The translations under genes and the position numbers were made by a program. Shown piece after piece: positions 9,329-17,652 of a stretch of 64,000 nt of DNA. The stretch's first letter is position 1; every line of letters starts with the position of its first letter. The stretch comes from Myxococcales bacterium (lineage in GTDB: Bacteria; Myxococcota_A; Polyangia; Polyangiales; Polyangiaceae), in assembly GCA_016720545.1 (NCBI GenBank), contig JADKKK010000001.1:806001-870000 (forward strand), written 5' to 3'. The notes beneath the pieces are model-generated. The model ran no database searches and was not told the DNA's origin. It saw only the letters and a list, made by a program, of their open reading frames with translations.

Positions 9329-10732
9329 TCAGGGCGCGGGCGCCGGCTGCGGAGGCGCTGGCTGCGCGGGGGCCTTCGACGCCCGGTAGAGCGAGTAGCC
9401 GCGGAGCAGGTCGGCGACGAAGCTCGCGCCGAGCTGCGCGTAACCGTCGCGGGAGAGGTGCACGCGATCACGCGCGGCGCGTGGCGGGTCTTGGACGGCC
9501 CACGCCGCCATGCTCCCCTCGCCGCCCATCGCCGCGAGCTGGTCGTAGAACGCGCACCCCGCGGCCTGGGCGACGCGGCGCTGGGAGCGCACGATCTCGA
9601 CGATCTTGGGCGACGTAATCCAGCCGTCTTTGGTCTCGATCGCCCGGTCGGGCGGGCCGAGCAGCAGGCACGACGCGCTCGGGACGGCGCGCTTTACTCG
9701 TGAGAGCGCGTCGACGAGGTGGCGCTCGTAGCGCTCGGGCGTGGCGTCGTCGCCGGACTCGTTCGTCCCGTAGGCGAGCACCACGAGATCCGGCGTGCGC
9801 CGGCGGAGCTGCTCGGCGACGTGGGGCTCGTTCCAGGCGAGCAGCGCCGTCGCCCGGGCGCCGTTGATGCCGAGCGCGTCGACCGTCACGCCGTTCGCGC
9901 TCGCGTCCAGCGTGAGGCCGTACACGCGCACGTCGCCGTCGCCGAGCGCGCGGACCTCGACCGTGTGCGGGCCGTCCGCGACCGGCACCGCGCGAAACGC
10001 GGCCGTGTAGGCCACCCCCCGCGTCTGCACGCGCGCGACCCGCACGTTGTCGACGATGAAATCGAACGAGCCGCCCGCCGGCTGCTGGAGGTACGACAGC
10101 TCGATGACGTTGGCCCGCGCCGAGAGCTCCGCCCACGCGCGCGCACCGCGCCGGTCGGTGGCGATCGCCCCTCCGCCGAGGCCGAAGAGCCCCTCGCTGC
10201 CCGGTCGCCCGTGGAACTTGGGGCCGCTGTGCTCGCCGATGAAGTCGGTCATCCCCGTGCGCACGCCCTCCTGGGCGTAGCTCTTCCAGGGGCGCCCGAT
10301 CTGCACGTAGCCGCGGCCGCCGTCGCCGAACCGGGACGTGAGCGCGCGCCGGATGGTGCCCGTCTCGAGGTCGGCCGCCGTGTGCGAGTCGCCGAACTGC
10401 ACGATGCGCACGTCCTCGCGGGCCGTGCCGTCCTCGAGGCGGCCGAGGCCCTCGTACAGCCGGCGAAGGGCGCGGAGGTTCTCGAGCGCCCCCACCGCGG
10501 CCGGGGCTGGGCGCTCCGGCGTGACGATGGTGACCGGCGGCGGCGCTGCTCGCTCGCGCGCGCCGGCGCCACCCGCGAAGCTGATGCCCTCCTCCGCCGG
10601 CGGCGGGCCGCTCGGCTCCCTGGCCTTCGCGACGGCGTCGTTGCACCCGAGCCCGGCGATGCACGCGAGCGCGGCGAGGCCGACGACGACCCAGTCGTTA
10701 CCCAGCTTGCCGGTAGTGCGACCACGACTCAC
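9329..10732 (-). CDS. SGNH/GDSL-type hydrolase, probable lipoprotein
   Basis: The 467-residue protein is paralogous to the SGNH protein at 7668-9281. An N-terminal hydrophobic segment (VVVGLAALACIAGLGC) ends in Cys30 and is probably a lipoprotein signal, although the residues before the Cys are not a perfect lipobox. SGNH blocks are VQFGDSHTAAD (Ser about 116), LAYGTNESGDD and DRVHLSRDGYAQLG (catalytic His). The middle segments (SRFGDGGRGYVQIG, GLGGGAIATD) parallel the first paralogue, indicating duplication. It starts 15 bp after the MocR-type regulator gene on the same strand and could be co-transcribed with it, although function offers no reason for this. Its probable role is removal or transfer of ester-linked groups in the periplasm. 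Confidence 0.82.
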   Translation of the reverse strand: MSRGRTTGKLGNDWVVVGLAALACIAGLGCNDAVAKAREPSGPPPAEEGISFAGGAGARERAAPPPVTIVTPERPAPAAVGALENLRALRRLYEGLGRLEDGTAREDVRIVQFGDSHTAADLETGTIRRALTSRFGDGGRGYVQIGRPWKSYAQEGVRTGMTDFIGEHSGPKFHGRPGSEGLFGLGGGAIATDRRGARAWAELSARANVIELSYLQQPAGGSFDFIVDNVRVARVQTRGVAYTAAFRAVPVADGPHTVEVRALGDGDVRVYGLTLDASANGVTVDALGINGARATALLAWNEPHVAEQLRRRTPDLVVLAYGTNESGDDATPERYERHLVDALSRVKRAVPSASCLLLGPPDRAIETKDGWITSPKIVEIVRSQRRVAQAAGCAFYDQLAAMGGEGSMAAWAVQDPPRAARDRVHLSRDGYAQLGASFVADLLRGYSLYRASKAPAQPAPPQPAPAP

Positions 10733-10747
10733 AGCCCCACCATGGTC

Positions 10748-12247
10748 TCACGTGAACCGATTTCTCCCAAGGGTTCTTCCGCCGGCAGCCTCGTCGAGCG
10801 CGAGCGTGAGGGCGCGCGCGGCCCGCGCGAGCTCGGGCAGGTCGAGCTGCGCGAAGCCGAGGCGCAGGTGCCGTCGCGGCAGGCCGTCGAACGCGAACGA
10901 GCGGGGGGACTGGAGGGCCACGCCGCGGGCAGCGGCCCCGGCGACGACCGCGTCCACGTCGACTCCAGCGGGCGTCGAGGCGAAGAGCGCCGTCCCCCCG
11001 TGGGGGACCGCGAAGGTGAGCGGGCTCGCGCGGAGGAGCTCCACCAGGGCGTCTCTGCGTGCATGATACACGCGACGGACCCGGCGCGCGTGCCGCCCGA
11101 GGTCGCCGTCCTCGAAGAGCAGCGCGACCGCGCGCTCGACGGCGTGCACGCCCTCGCGATCGGTGGTCCGTCGCACGTCGGCGAGGCGCGCGATCGCGGC
11201 CCGCGGAGCCGCCACGAAGCCGAGGCGAAGGCCCGGCGCCAGGAGCTTCGAGAGCGTCCCCACGTACACGACGTTGCCCCCAGGATCCGCGCTCGCGAGC
11301 GGCAGGACGGGGCGCCCTTCGTAATGGAACTCGTGGTCGTAGTCGTCCTCCACCACGAGCCAGCGCTGTCGCCGCGCGAGGGCGAGCAGCGAGAGGCGGC
11401 GCTCCGCCGAGAGGGTCACCGTGGTGGGGTACTGGTGATGAGGCGTGAGCACCACACCCGAGATCGGCGCACGCCGCGCGAGATCCGCGAGCAGCTCGAC
11501 GTCGAGGCCGTGGCGGTCGACGGGCACCGGCACGAGCTCGAGCCCCGCGCGGCGTAAGGCGTCCCACCCCGGACGGTAGCCGAGCGCCTCGACGGCCACG
11601 CGCGCCCCACGCGCGAAGAGGCCGCGCGCCACGAGGTCGAGGGCCATCTGGCTCCCCGAGGTCACGACCAGCTCGTCGGCCGCGCGAGGGACGCCGCGTG
11701 CGTCGGACAACATCGCCGCGAGCGCCTCGCGGAGCCTTGGATCGCCCTGGGAGCTGCCGTACCGCAGCGTTCCGGGATCGCGGAGCGCGCGGCGGAGGGC
11801 CCTACCCAACACCGCGGTGTCCACGAGCCGCACGTCCGGAACACCCCCCGAGAACGACAGCGGGGCCGCGCGCGGGACCGCCGCGGGCGAGGGGTCCTCC
11901 ACATCCAAGCGCGGCAGGTCGAATCCTGGGCGCGCGGCGGTGGGCGGCGGCGGCGCGGGGCGCCGTGGCTGGGCCGGCAGCCCGCTCGCCACCCGCGTGC
12001 CACGCGCGGGCTCGGCGCACACCCACCCCTCCGCCTCGAGCTCACGGAGCGCCGCGAGCACGGTGTTGCGGTGCACCCCGAAGGCCTCGGCCAGCCGGCG
12101 GCTTCCCGGCAGGAGCTGACCTGGACGGAGCCGCCCCCGACGAACCTCGGAGACGAGGGTGCGGTGCACGCGCGCGGCGAGGCCCTCGTGGTCCGACTCC
12201 GGCGGCGCGAGGGAGAGAGAGAGCGCAGGCCTCGAAGGCTGGTCCAA
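10748..12247 (-). CDS. MocR/PdxR-type transcription regulator (GntR HTH + aminotransferase fold)
   Basis: The 499-residue regulator joins an N-terminal GntR winged helix (about residues 15-85, with GQLLPGSRRLAEAFGVHRNT) to a class I aminotransferase domain that binds PLP. The PLP-lysine lies in YVGTLSKLLAPGLRLG and an NxP/Y-type active-site region is also present. I choose TTG 12247 as start because GAAGGAGG sits seven bases upstream on the minus strand; an ATG at 12283 lies upstream of that ribosome site and inside the predicted operator. MocR proteins of the PdxR group sense PLP and control vitamin B6 or amino-acid genes. The divergent neighbour 57 bp away encodes a PNPOx-like fusion, the expected kind of target. 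Confidence 0.9.
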   Translation of the reverse strand: MDQPSRPALSLSLAPPESDHEGLAARVHRTLVSEVRRGRLRPGQLLPGSRRLAEAFGVHRNTVLAALRELEAEGWVCAEPARGTRVASGLPAQPRRPAPPPPTAARPGFDLPRLDVEDPSPAAVPRAAPLSFSGGVPDVRLVDTAVLGRALRRALRDPGTLRYGSSQGDPRLREALAAMLSDARGVPRAADELVVTSGSQMALDLVARGLFARGARVAVEALGYRPGWDALRRAGLELVPVPVDRHGLDVELLADLARRAPISGVVLTPHHQYPTTVTLSAERRLSLLALARRQRWLVVEDDYDHEFHYEGRPVLPLASADPGGNVVYVGTLSKLLAPGLRLGFVAAPRAAIARLADVRRTTDREGVHAVERAVALLFEDGDLGRHARRVRRVYHARRDALVELLRASPLTFAVPHGGTALFASTPAGVDVDAVVAGAAARGVALQSPRSFAFDGLPRRHLRLGFAQLDLPELARAARALTLALDEAAGGRTLGRNRFT

Positions 12248-12262
12248 TCGTTTTCCTCCTTC

Positions 12263-12282
12263 TGGTACTAACGAGTAGACCA
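12263..12282. promoter_or_regulatory. Candidate PdxR-type operator
   Basis: TGGTACTA and TAGACCA (the reverse of TGGTCTA) face each other across ACGAG in the 56-bp divergent gap. The two half-sites TGG-T-A-CTA and TGG-T-CTA differ by one optional base, which matches the PdxR half-site consensus AAAGTGGW(-/T)CTA as I recall it from actinobacterial work. Its position would let the regulator control itself and the PNPOx-GNAT gene. Confidence 0.55.
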
Positions 12283-12303
12283 TATTGGGGGCATGTTCGT
12301 GGC

Positions 12304-13407
12304 ATGCGCAAGGCCACTTACTTCGCCATGACCCACACCGAGGCGCTGACGCTCCTCGATCGGGCGCCAACCATGCACCTCGCCAGCACCGGCGACGCCG
12401 GGCAGCCCATCCTCCGCGCGCTCCATACAGTGCGCGTCGGCGGGGCGCTCTACTTCCACGGGGCCCCCGTGGGCGAGAAGGCGGAGGCGCTCGGCCGGCG
12501 GGCCGTGCTCTCGTACGAAGAGGATGTCGCCCGCATCCCCTCCACCTTCACGGATCCGGTGCGCGCGTGCCCCGCGACCACGCTCTACCGGAGCGTGCAG
12601 GTCGAGGGGGTGCTCGGGGCGGAGCATGAGCCCGCGAAGAAGGCGGCCGTGCTCACCGCGCTGATGGAGAAGCTCCAGCCCGAGGGCGGGTATGGGCCCA
12701 TCGACGCCGAGGGCCCGCTGTACGCGAAGGCGGTCGCCAGCATCGCGGTCGTACGGCTCGACCTCGAGCAGGTCACCGGCAAGCAGAAGCTCGCACAGAA
12801 TCGCACCCCGGACGAGCGCGCGAAGGTGATCCGCGGGCTGCTCGGGCGGGGCGATCCGGGCGACTACGCGGCGGTGGAGGCGGTCCTCGGCGCCAACCCG
12901 GGCGACGCGCCGCCCGACCTGCTCCGGGCCCGCGACGGGAGCCGCGTCCTCGCTCACCTGCCCGACGAGCGGCTCGAAGAGGCCGCGCGGCTCCTCGAGG
13001 GGGCCTACTGGCTCGAGGGTGTGTCGCCGAGCGACCGCGCGCGGGCCTTCCGAGACTCGGCCGTGAGGGTCGGTGTGCTCGACGACGCGGGCGGGCTCGT
13101 CGCCGTCGCGCGGGCGACGACCGACGGCAGGGTCGCTTGGATCTTCGACGTCCTCGTGACCGAGCGCGCGCGCGGGCGAGGCCTCGCGAGCGCGATGCTG
13201 CGCGTGCTCCTGGCGCACCCGCGGGTGGGCGGCGCGCGGATCGTACGGCTCGGCACGCGCGACGCGAGGCCGCTCTACGAGCGCTTCGGGTTCGTGGACG
13301 TGCGCGAGGCGCCGCTCCGGGCGTACCCTGTCGTAGAGATGGCGCTCCGGCCTGCCGGCGTCCCTCCCCTCGCGCCGGCGGCCCACGGCGCCGGCGGGAG
13401 CGCGTGA
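12304..13407 (+). CDS. Bifunctional PNPOx-like flavin-binding / GNAT acetyltransferase fusion
   Basis: The 367-residue protein starts at ATG 12304. Residues 1-175 form a pyridoxamine 5'-phosphate oxidase-like split barrel (MHLASTGDAGQPILRALH, GALYFHGAPVGEKAEAL, VLSYEEDVARIPS), a fold that binds FMN or related cofactors. Residues about 215-345 form a GNAT N-acetyltransferase domain with the acetyl-CoA loop VTERARGRGLASAML and the GTRDARPLYERFGFV segment. The same architecture is annotated in other bacteria. It lies divergent to the MocR/PdxR-like regulator with a putative operator between them, implying control by PLP status. The substrate acetylated is unknown; the first domain may sense or oxidise a B6 vitamer or simply bind flavin. 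Confidence 0.88.
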   Translation: MRKATYFAMTHTEALTLLDRAPTMHLASTGDAGQPILRALHTVRVGGALYFHGAPVGEKAEALGRRAVLSYEEDVARIPSTFTDPVRACPATTLYRSVQVEGVLGAEHEPAKKAAVLTALMEKLQPEGGYGPIDAEGPLYAKAVASIAVVRLDLEQVTGKQKLAQNRTPDERAKVIRGLLGRGDPGDYAAVEAVLGANPGDAPPDLLRARDGSRVLAHLPDERLEEAARLLEGAYWLEGVSPSDRARAFRDSAVRVGVLDDAGGLVAVARATTDGRVAWIFDVLVTERARGRGLASAMLRVLLAHPRVGGARIVRLGTRDARPLYERFGFVDVREAPLRAYPVVEMALRPAGVPPLAPAAHGAGGSA

Positions 13408-13439
13408 AGGCCGCCGCGCGAGCGTGATACCGTGGCGGC

Positions 13440-13913
13440 GTGCTCGAGTCGTCCCGCGTCGCGCGAGGCCTCTTCGCAGCGGCGTGGCTCGCCGCACAGT
13501 GCGCGCTCGCGCTGACCGCAGACTCGCGCCCCGGCGCCATGGGCGGGTTCCGCATGTTCTCCGAGGCCAGCACGGTGCGGTACGAGCTCTTCCGCGAGGT
13601 GCGCGGGGCGCTCGTGCCCGTGCCGACGGGCGACTGGAACGCGAGAGACGCCTCGGGCACGATGCGGAGGTACTCGTGGCGGGAGCGCGTCCGGAGGCCC
13701 GAGCTGTGCGCGTTCGGGGTGGAGCTCGCGGCGAGCTACGGCGCCGCCACCCAGACCGAGCGCCTCCACGCCGCGCTCGACGACGTGTTCCTCGACGCGA
13801 GCGGCGACGCCGAGACGACACGCCTCGTCCTGATCGTGACCACGCGGCGAAACCGCCGTCCGCCCGAGACCGCGCGGCTCGAGTCCTTCCCGAGGGCCCA
13901 CCGTGCGCCTTGA
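13440..13913 (+). CDS. Small exported protein paired with HTTM protein
   Basis: The 157-residue protein has an N-terminal hydrophobic stretch (ARGLFAAAWLAAQCALAL, residues 8-25) that could be a signal anchor. A compact domain follows with GFRMFSEASTVRYELFR, WNARDASGTMRRYSW and a C-terminal LVLIVTTRRN strand. I do not recognise a named family. It overlaps the HTTM gene by 11 bp, so the two are translationally coupled and probably work together, and similar small companions may accompany other bacterial HTTM genes. The start codon at 13440 is GTG. Confidence 0.7.
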   Translation: MLESSRVARGLFAAAWLAAQCALALTADSRPGAMGGFRMFSEASTVRYELFREVRGALVPVPTGDWNARDASGTMRRYSWRERVRRPELCAFGVELAASYGAATQTERLHAALDDVFLDASGDAETTRLVLIVTTRRNRRPPETARLESFPRAHRAP

Positions 13914-15015
13914 TCGAAGACTCCGCAGGCTCCTCGACGGCACCGTGGACGGCACGTTCCTCGGGCCGGTGCGGCTGAGCCTCGGCCTCATGCTCCTCTA
14001 CCAGTCCGCGGCGGCCGCGCGCGAGCTGACCACTCGCGGCTACTTCGGCGACGCGTTCCACGTGAGCCTGCTCCCCGAGGCGTGGGTCCCCGGCCGCTCC
14101 CTCTACGTCGCGCTCGTCGCCCTGCGCGTCGTCCTCGCCGCGCTCGTGGTGCTCGGTGCCCGCGCGCGCGAGGCGCTGGTGGGCAGCGCATTCCTTGTAT
14201 TTTACACACTATCGATCGATACCCTCGACTACCATCACAACCGCTACGCGCTTGGATGCTACGCGCTCCTCCTGTCGCTCACGCCCTGCGATCGATGGCT
14301 CACCCCGGCCGCGCCACCAGCGTCGGCGGCTTCGCGGGTGGGCCTCGCGTGGGGCGTCGCCCTCTGCCAGGCGCAGGTCTGCCTCGTGTACCTCGCCTCC
14401 GGCGCCTCGAAGCTCCTCGACGCCGACTGGCGCTCGGGCGCGGTGCTCCACGAGCGCCTCACGTGGTACGCGCCGCTGGCGGAGGCGAGGGGCGTCCCCC
14501 ACGGTCTGCTCGCGGCCCTCGCGACCCCTCTCGCCGCGAGCGCGCTCGCGAAGCTCGCGGTCATCACCGAGCTGTCTCTCCCCGTGCTGCTCGTGAGCCG
14601 GCGCACGCGCGCGGCGGCGCTCGCGTGGGGCGTGTGGTTTCACGTCCTCATCCAGCTCACGAGCCGCGTCGAGCTGTTCGGGGCGCTCACGCTCACGATG
14701 TACGGCGTGTTCGTCACGGGCGACGTCCGCGCCCGCGCCCTGCGCTACGACCCCACGAGCCGCGCCGCCACGACGCTCGCGGCCGTCGTCCGCGCGACCG
14801 ACTGGTTCGCTCGCTTCCACGTGCGTCCGTGGGAGGCGGACGCCCTCGACGCACGCCGCCACGTGGTCGTGGTGCGGCGCGACGGCTCACGCGCTACCCG
14901 CCTCGCCGCGCTGGCCATGCTCGCGCGCGGCCTGCCCATCTTCTTCCCGCTGTGGGCGCCGCTCGCCCTCGCCGCGAGCCTCGGACGAGGCCCGGACGTC
15001 GCGACCGAGGCGTAG
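13903..15015 (+). CDS. HTTM domain membrane protein
   Basis: The 370-residue polytopic protein belongs to the HTTM family, which shares its membrane fold with vitamin K-dependent gamma-glutamyl carboxylase. Signature pieces include FLGPVRLSLGLMLLYQS at the N-terminus, IDTLDYHHNRYALGCYALLL in the second or third helix and an LVYLASGASKLLDADWRSG block, which corresponds to the Y..SG..KL motif of the family. The Lys in that motif is the equivalent of the residue needed for carboxylation in VKGC. About six transmembrane helices are visible, then a cytoplasmic-type tail with a WEADALD segment. It is coupled to the small exported protein upstream, a possible substrate or subunit. The reaction catalysed by bacterial HTTM proteins is generally unknown. 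Confidence 0.88.
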   Translation: MRLDRRLRRLLDGTVDGTFLGPVRLSLGLMLLYQSAAAARELTTRGYFGDAFHVSLLPEAWVPGRSLYVALVALRVVLAALVVLGARAREALVGSAFLVFYTLSIDTLDYHHNRYALGCYALLLSLTPCDRWLTPAAPPASAASRVGLAWGVALCQAQVCLVYLASGASKLLDADWRSGAVLHERLTWYAPLAEARGVPHGLLAALATPLAASALAKLAVITELSLPVLLVSRRTRAAALAWGVWFHVLIQLTSRVELFGALTLTMYGVFVTGDVRARALRYDPTSRAATTLAAVVRATDWFARFHVRPWEADALDARRHVVVVRRDGSRATRLAALAMLARGLPIFFPLWAPLALAASLGRGPDVATEA

Positions 15016-15061
15016 CCGGGTCGTGTCGACGGAGTGCCAAGCCGCGCGCGACGTCGGGAGA

Positions 15062-16888
15062 TCAGCCGCCGTAGAGCTTTTCGGCGAGCTGGAACGTGCG
15101 CGCCTCGAGGTCTTGGTAGGCCGAGCGCATGGACTGGATATCGCCCTGCGAGTCGACGAGCTCGCGCAGTCGGCTCGCCGCCTCGCGGGTCTCTTCGAGC
15201 GTGTCGGCGTCGACGATGTCGACGTAGCCTTCGAGCGCCGCGTCGGTGGTGTAGAGGAGCGTCTCGGCCGCGTTTCGCAGCTCGGCGAGCTCGCGACGAA
15301 TGGCGTCGGTCGCCTCGAAGCGCTCGCTCTCGAGGATGATCCGGTCGATCTCGTCCTTGTCGAGACCGCTCGTCGACGTGACCTTCACCTGCTGCACGCG
15401 GCCCGTGCCGAGGTCCTTCGCGTCGATCGAGACCACGCCGTTGGCGTCGATGCGGAAGGTCACCTGGATCTTCGGCACTCCGCGCGGTGCCGGGGGAATG
15501 CCCGCGAGCTCGAACCTCGCGAGGCTGCGGTTGTCCGCGGCCATGCGGCGCTCGCCCTGGAGCACGTGGATCGGCACGAAGCTCTGGTTGTCGAGGCTGG
15601 TCGTGAAGACCTCGCTGCGCTCGGTGGGGATCGTCGTGTTGCGCGCGATGAGCGGCGTGAAGACGCCGCCGCCGGTCTCGACGCCCATCGAGAGCGGCGT
15701 GACGTCGAGGAGCAACACCTCGACGTTCTGCTCGCCGTCGAGCGCGGCGCCCTGGAGCGCGGCCCCGGCGGCCACGACCTCGTCTGGGTTGACGCCCTTG
15801 CTCGGCTCGATGCCGAAGTACTCCTTCACCGCCTTGCTGACCGCGGGCATGCGCGTCATGCCGCCGACGAGCACCACGGTGTTGATGTCGCTCGTGCGGA
15901 GCTTCGCGTCCTCGAGCGCCTTCTTGCAGGGCTCCAGGCTGCGCTCGACCAGGTCGCGGGTGAGCAGCTCGAGCTCGGCCCGGGTCATGGTCTTGATGAC
16001 GTGCAGCGGGGCGCCGCCCGCCCCAACCGCGATGAACGGCAGGTTGATCTCGGTCTCGAGCGACGAAGAGAGCTCGTGCTTGGCCTTCTCCGCGGCCTCC
16101 TTCAGGCGCTGGAGGCCCATCTTGTCCTTGCGGAGGTCGACCTTGTGCTCGGCGAAGAACTGGTCGGCCACCGCGTCGACGATGCGCAGGTCGAAGTCCT
16201 CGCCGCCGAGGTAGGTGTCGCCATTGGTGGACTTCACGCTGAAGACCCCGTCGGAGATCTCGAGGATCGAAATATCGAACGTGCCTCCACCGAGGTCGTA
16301 CACCGCGATGCGCTCCGACTGCTTCTTGTCGAGGCCGTACGCGATGGCGGCGGCCGTGGGCTCGTTGATGATCCGCCGCACGTTGAGGCCCGCGATCTTG
16401 CCCGCGTCTTTCGTGGCCTGTCGTTGCGCGTCGTCGAAGTACGCGGGGACCGTGACCACGGCGTCGGTCACGGACTCGCCGAGGTACGTCTCCGCGATCT
16501 CCTTCATGCGGACGAGCACCATCGCGCTCACCTCGGGCGGCGACATCTGGCGCCCCCCGACGTCGATCCACGCGTCGCCGTTCGGTGACTCGATGATCTT
16601 GAACGGCGACCTCGCGGCGTGATGCTCGATCTCCGCCGACTTCTTCTTCCGCCCGATGAGGCGCTTCGCCGCGTAAATCGTGTTCGCCGCGTTGGTCACG
16701 GCCTGACGCTTGGCCGGCTGCCCGACCAAGCGCTCGCCGCTCGCCGTGAACGCGACGATCGACGGTGTCGTGCGCGCCCCCTCGGCGTTCGGGATGACCT
16801 TCACGTCGACCTTGCCCGCGGGGCTCGTCTCGACGACGGCCACGCACGAGTTGGTCGTACCCAAATCGATGCCGATGATCTTGCCCAT
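15062..16888 (-). CDS. dnaK: Hsp70 chaperone DnaK
   Basis: The 608-residue Hsp70 opens with MGKIIGIDLGTTNSCVAVVE (phosphate-1 loop). It continues with VVTVPAYFDDAQRQATKDAG, IINEPTAAAIAYGLDK and a VLVGGMTRMPAV adenosine-binding motif, then a substrate-binding domain starting near residue 385 with LLDVTPLSMGVETGGG. It binds exposed hydrophobic peptides in an ATP cycle driven by DnaJ and GrpE. It is shorter than E. coli DnaK and ends in QLAEKLYGG without the acidic EEVKDKK-type tail, a sign that it is a second or specialised copy. It lies 36 bp after grpE in the same operon; no hrcA or dnaJ is nearby. Confidence 0.96.
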   Translation of the reverse strand: MGKIIGIDLGTTNSCVAVVETSPAGKVDVKVIPNAEGARTTPSIVAFTASGERLVGQPAKRQAVTNAANTIYAAKRLIGRKKKSAEIEHHAARSPFKIIESPNGDAWIDVGGRQMSPPEVSAMVLVRMKEIAETYLGESVTDAVVTVPAYFDDAQRQATKDAGKIAGLNVRRIINEPTAAAIAYGLDKKQSERIAVYDLGGGTFDISILEISDGVFSVKSTNGDTYLGGEDFDLRIVDAVADQFFAEHKVDLRKDKMGLQRLKEAAEKAKHELSSSLETEINLPFIAVGAGGAPLHVIKTMTRAELELLTRDLVERSLEPCKKALEDAKLRTSDINTVVLVGGMTRMPAVSKAVKEYFGIEPSKGVNPDEVVAAGAALQGAALDGEQNVEVLLLDVTPLSMGVETGGGVFTPLIARNTTIPTERSEVFTTSLDNQSFVPIHVLQGERRMAADNRSLARFELAGIPPAPRGVPKIQVTFRIDANGVVSIDAKDLGTGRVQQVKVTSTSGLDKDEIDRIILESERFEATDAIRRELAELRNAAETLLYTTDAALEGYVDIVDADTLEETREAASRLRELVDSQGDIQSMRSAYQDLEARTFQLAEKLYGG

Positions 16889-16924
16889 GATTTTCGCGTC
16901 GCTCCTACGGATCGCTTGGGTCGC

Positions 16925-17506
16925 TCAGGAGGCTCTCGGCTTCGCCACGACGACGAACGCCGCGCGCACGAGGCGGCCCGCCTGGACGTAGCCAGACTGA
17001 ACCTCGGCGACGACGTGGCCCACCGGCTCGTCGCTCTCGACCTGCTGGATCGCCTCGTGGACCGAGGGATCGAAGGGCGTCCCCACCGTGGGCACCTTGG
17101 TGATGCCTTGCTTGCCGAGCGTGTCGATGAACTGGCGCAGCACCATCGAGAGCCCCTCGGCGACGGCCGAGACGTCCGTGGCGTTCTTGGCGCTCTGCAT
17201 TCCGCGCTCGAGGTTGTCGAAGACGGGGAGGAAGTCCTTCAGGAGGTCCTCCTTGCCGGCCTTCCGCGCGTCCTCGATCTCTTTGCGCGAGCGCTTGCGG
17301 AAGTTGTCGAAGTCGGCGGCCGTGCGGAGCAGCTGCTCCTTGGTCTTCGCGGCCTCGGCCTTCGCTTGCGCGACGAGCTCGTCGGGTGTCGGCGGCGTGG
17401 GCGGCGCCTTCTCCTCCGCCTTGGCGGCGACGGCCTCGGTCGCCTCGGTCGGCTCGGTCGGGGGTTCTCCGCCTGCGGGCTTCACTTCAGGGGTCGGATC
17501 ACTCAT
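16925..17506 (-). CDS. grpE: Nucleotide exchange factor GrpE
   Basis: The 193-residue protein has a Thr/Glu/Pro-rich N-terminus. The GrpE coiled coil follows (KTKEQLLRTAADFDNFRKRS, EDLLKDFLPVFDNLERGM), then the beta-wing domain (GTPFDPSVHEAIQQVESDE, VAEVQSGYVQAGRLVRAA). It releases ADP from DnaK. I choose ATG 17506 because the residues upstream of it look non-coding. A TATACT hexamer on the minus strand at 17522-17517 could be a -10 box; it lies so close that the mRNA would have almost no leader. grpE is first in the grpE-dnaK pair. Confidence 0.94.
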   Translation of the reverse strand: MSDPTPEVKPAGGEPPTEPTEATEAVAAKAEEKAPPTPPTPDELVAQAKAEAAKTKEQLLRTAADFDNFRKRSRKEIEDARKAGKEDLLKDFLPVFDNLERGMQSAKNATDVSAVAEGLSMVLRQFIDTLGKQGITKVPTVGTPFDPSVHEAIQQVESDEPVGHVVAEVQSGYVQAGRLVRAAFVVVAKPRAS

Positions 17507-17652
17507 GTCTACGCGGAGTATATCGTGGTCGCGCGGGATGGAACGCAAAACATCGTGAAAAGTGCCGCAACCCCGGCGGCCCAGCGGTGCCGCCCCGCCC
17601 ACACCGTCGGCCCCGTCGGCCCCGTCGGCTCGACAAATGCTACACAGGCGGG

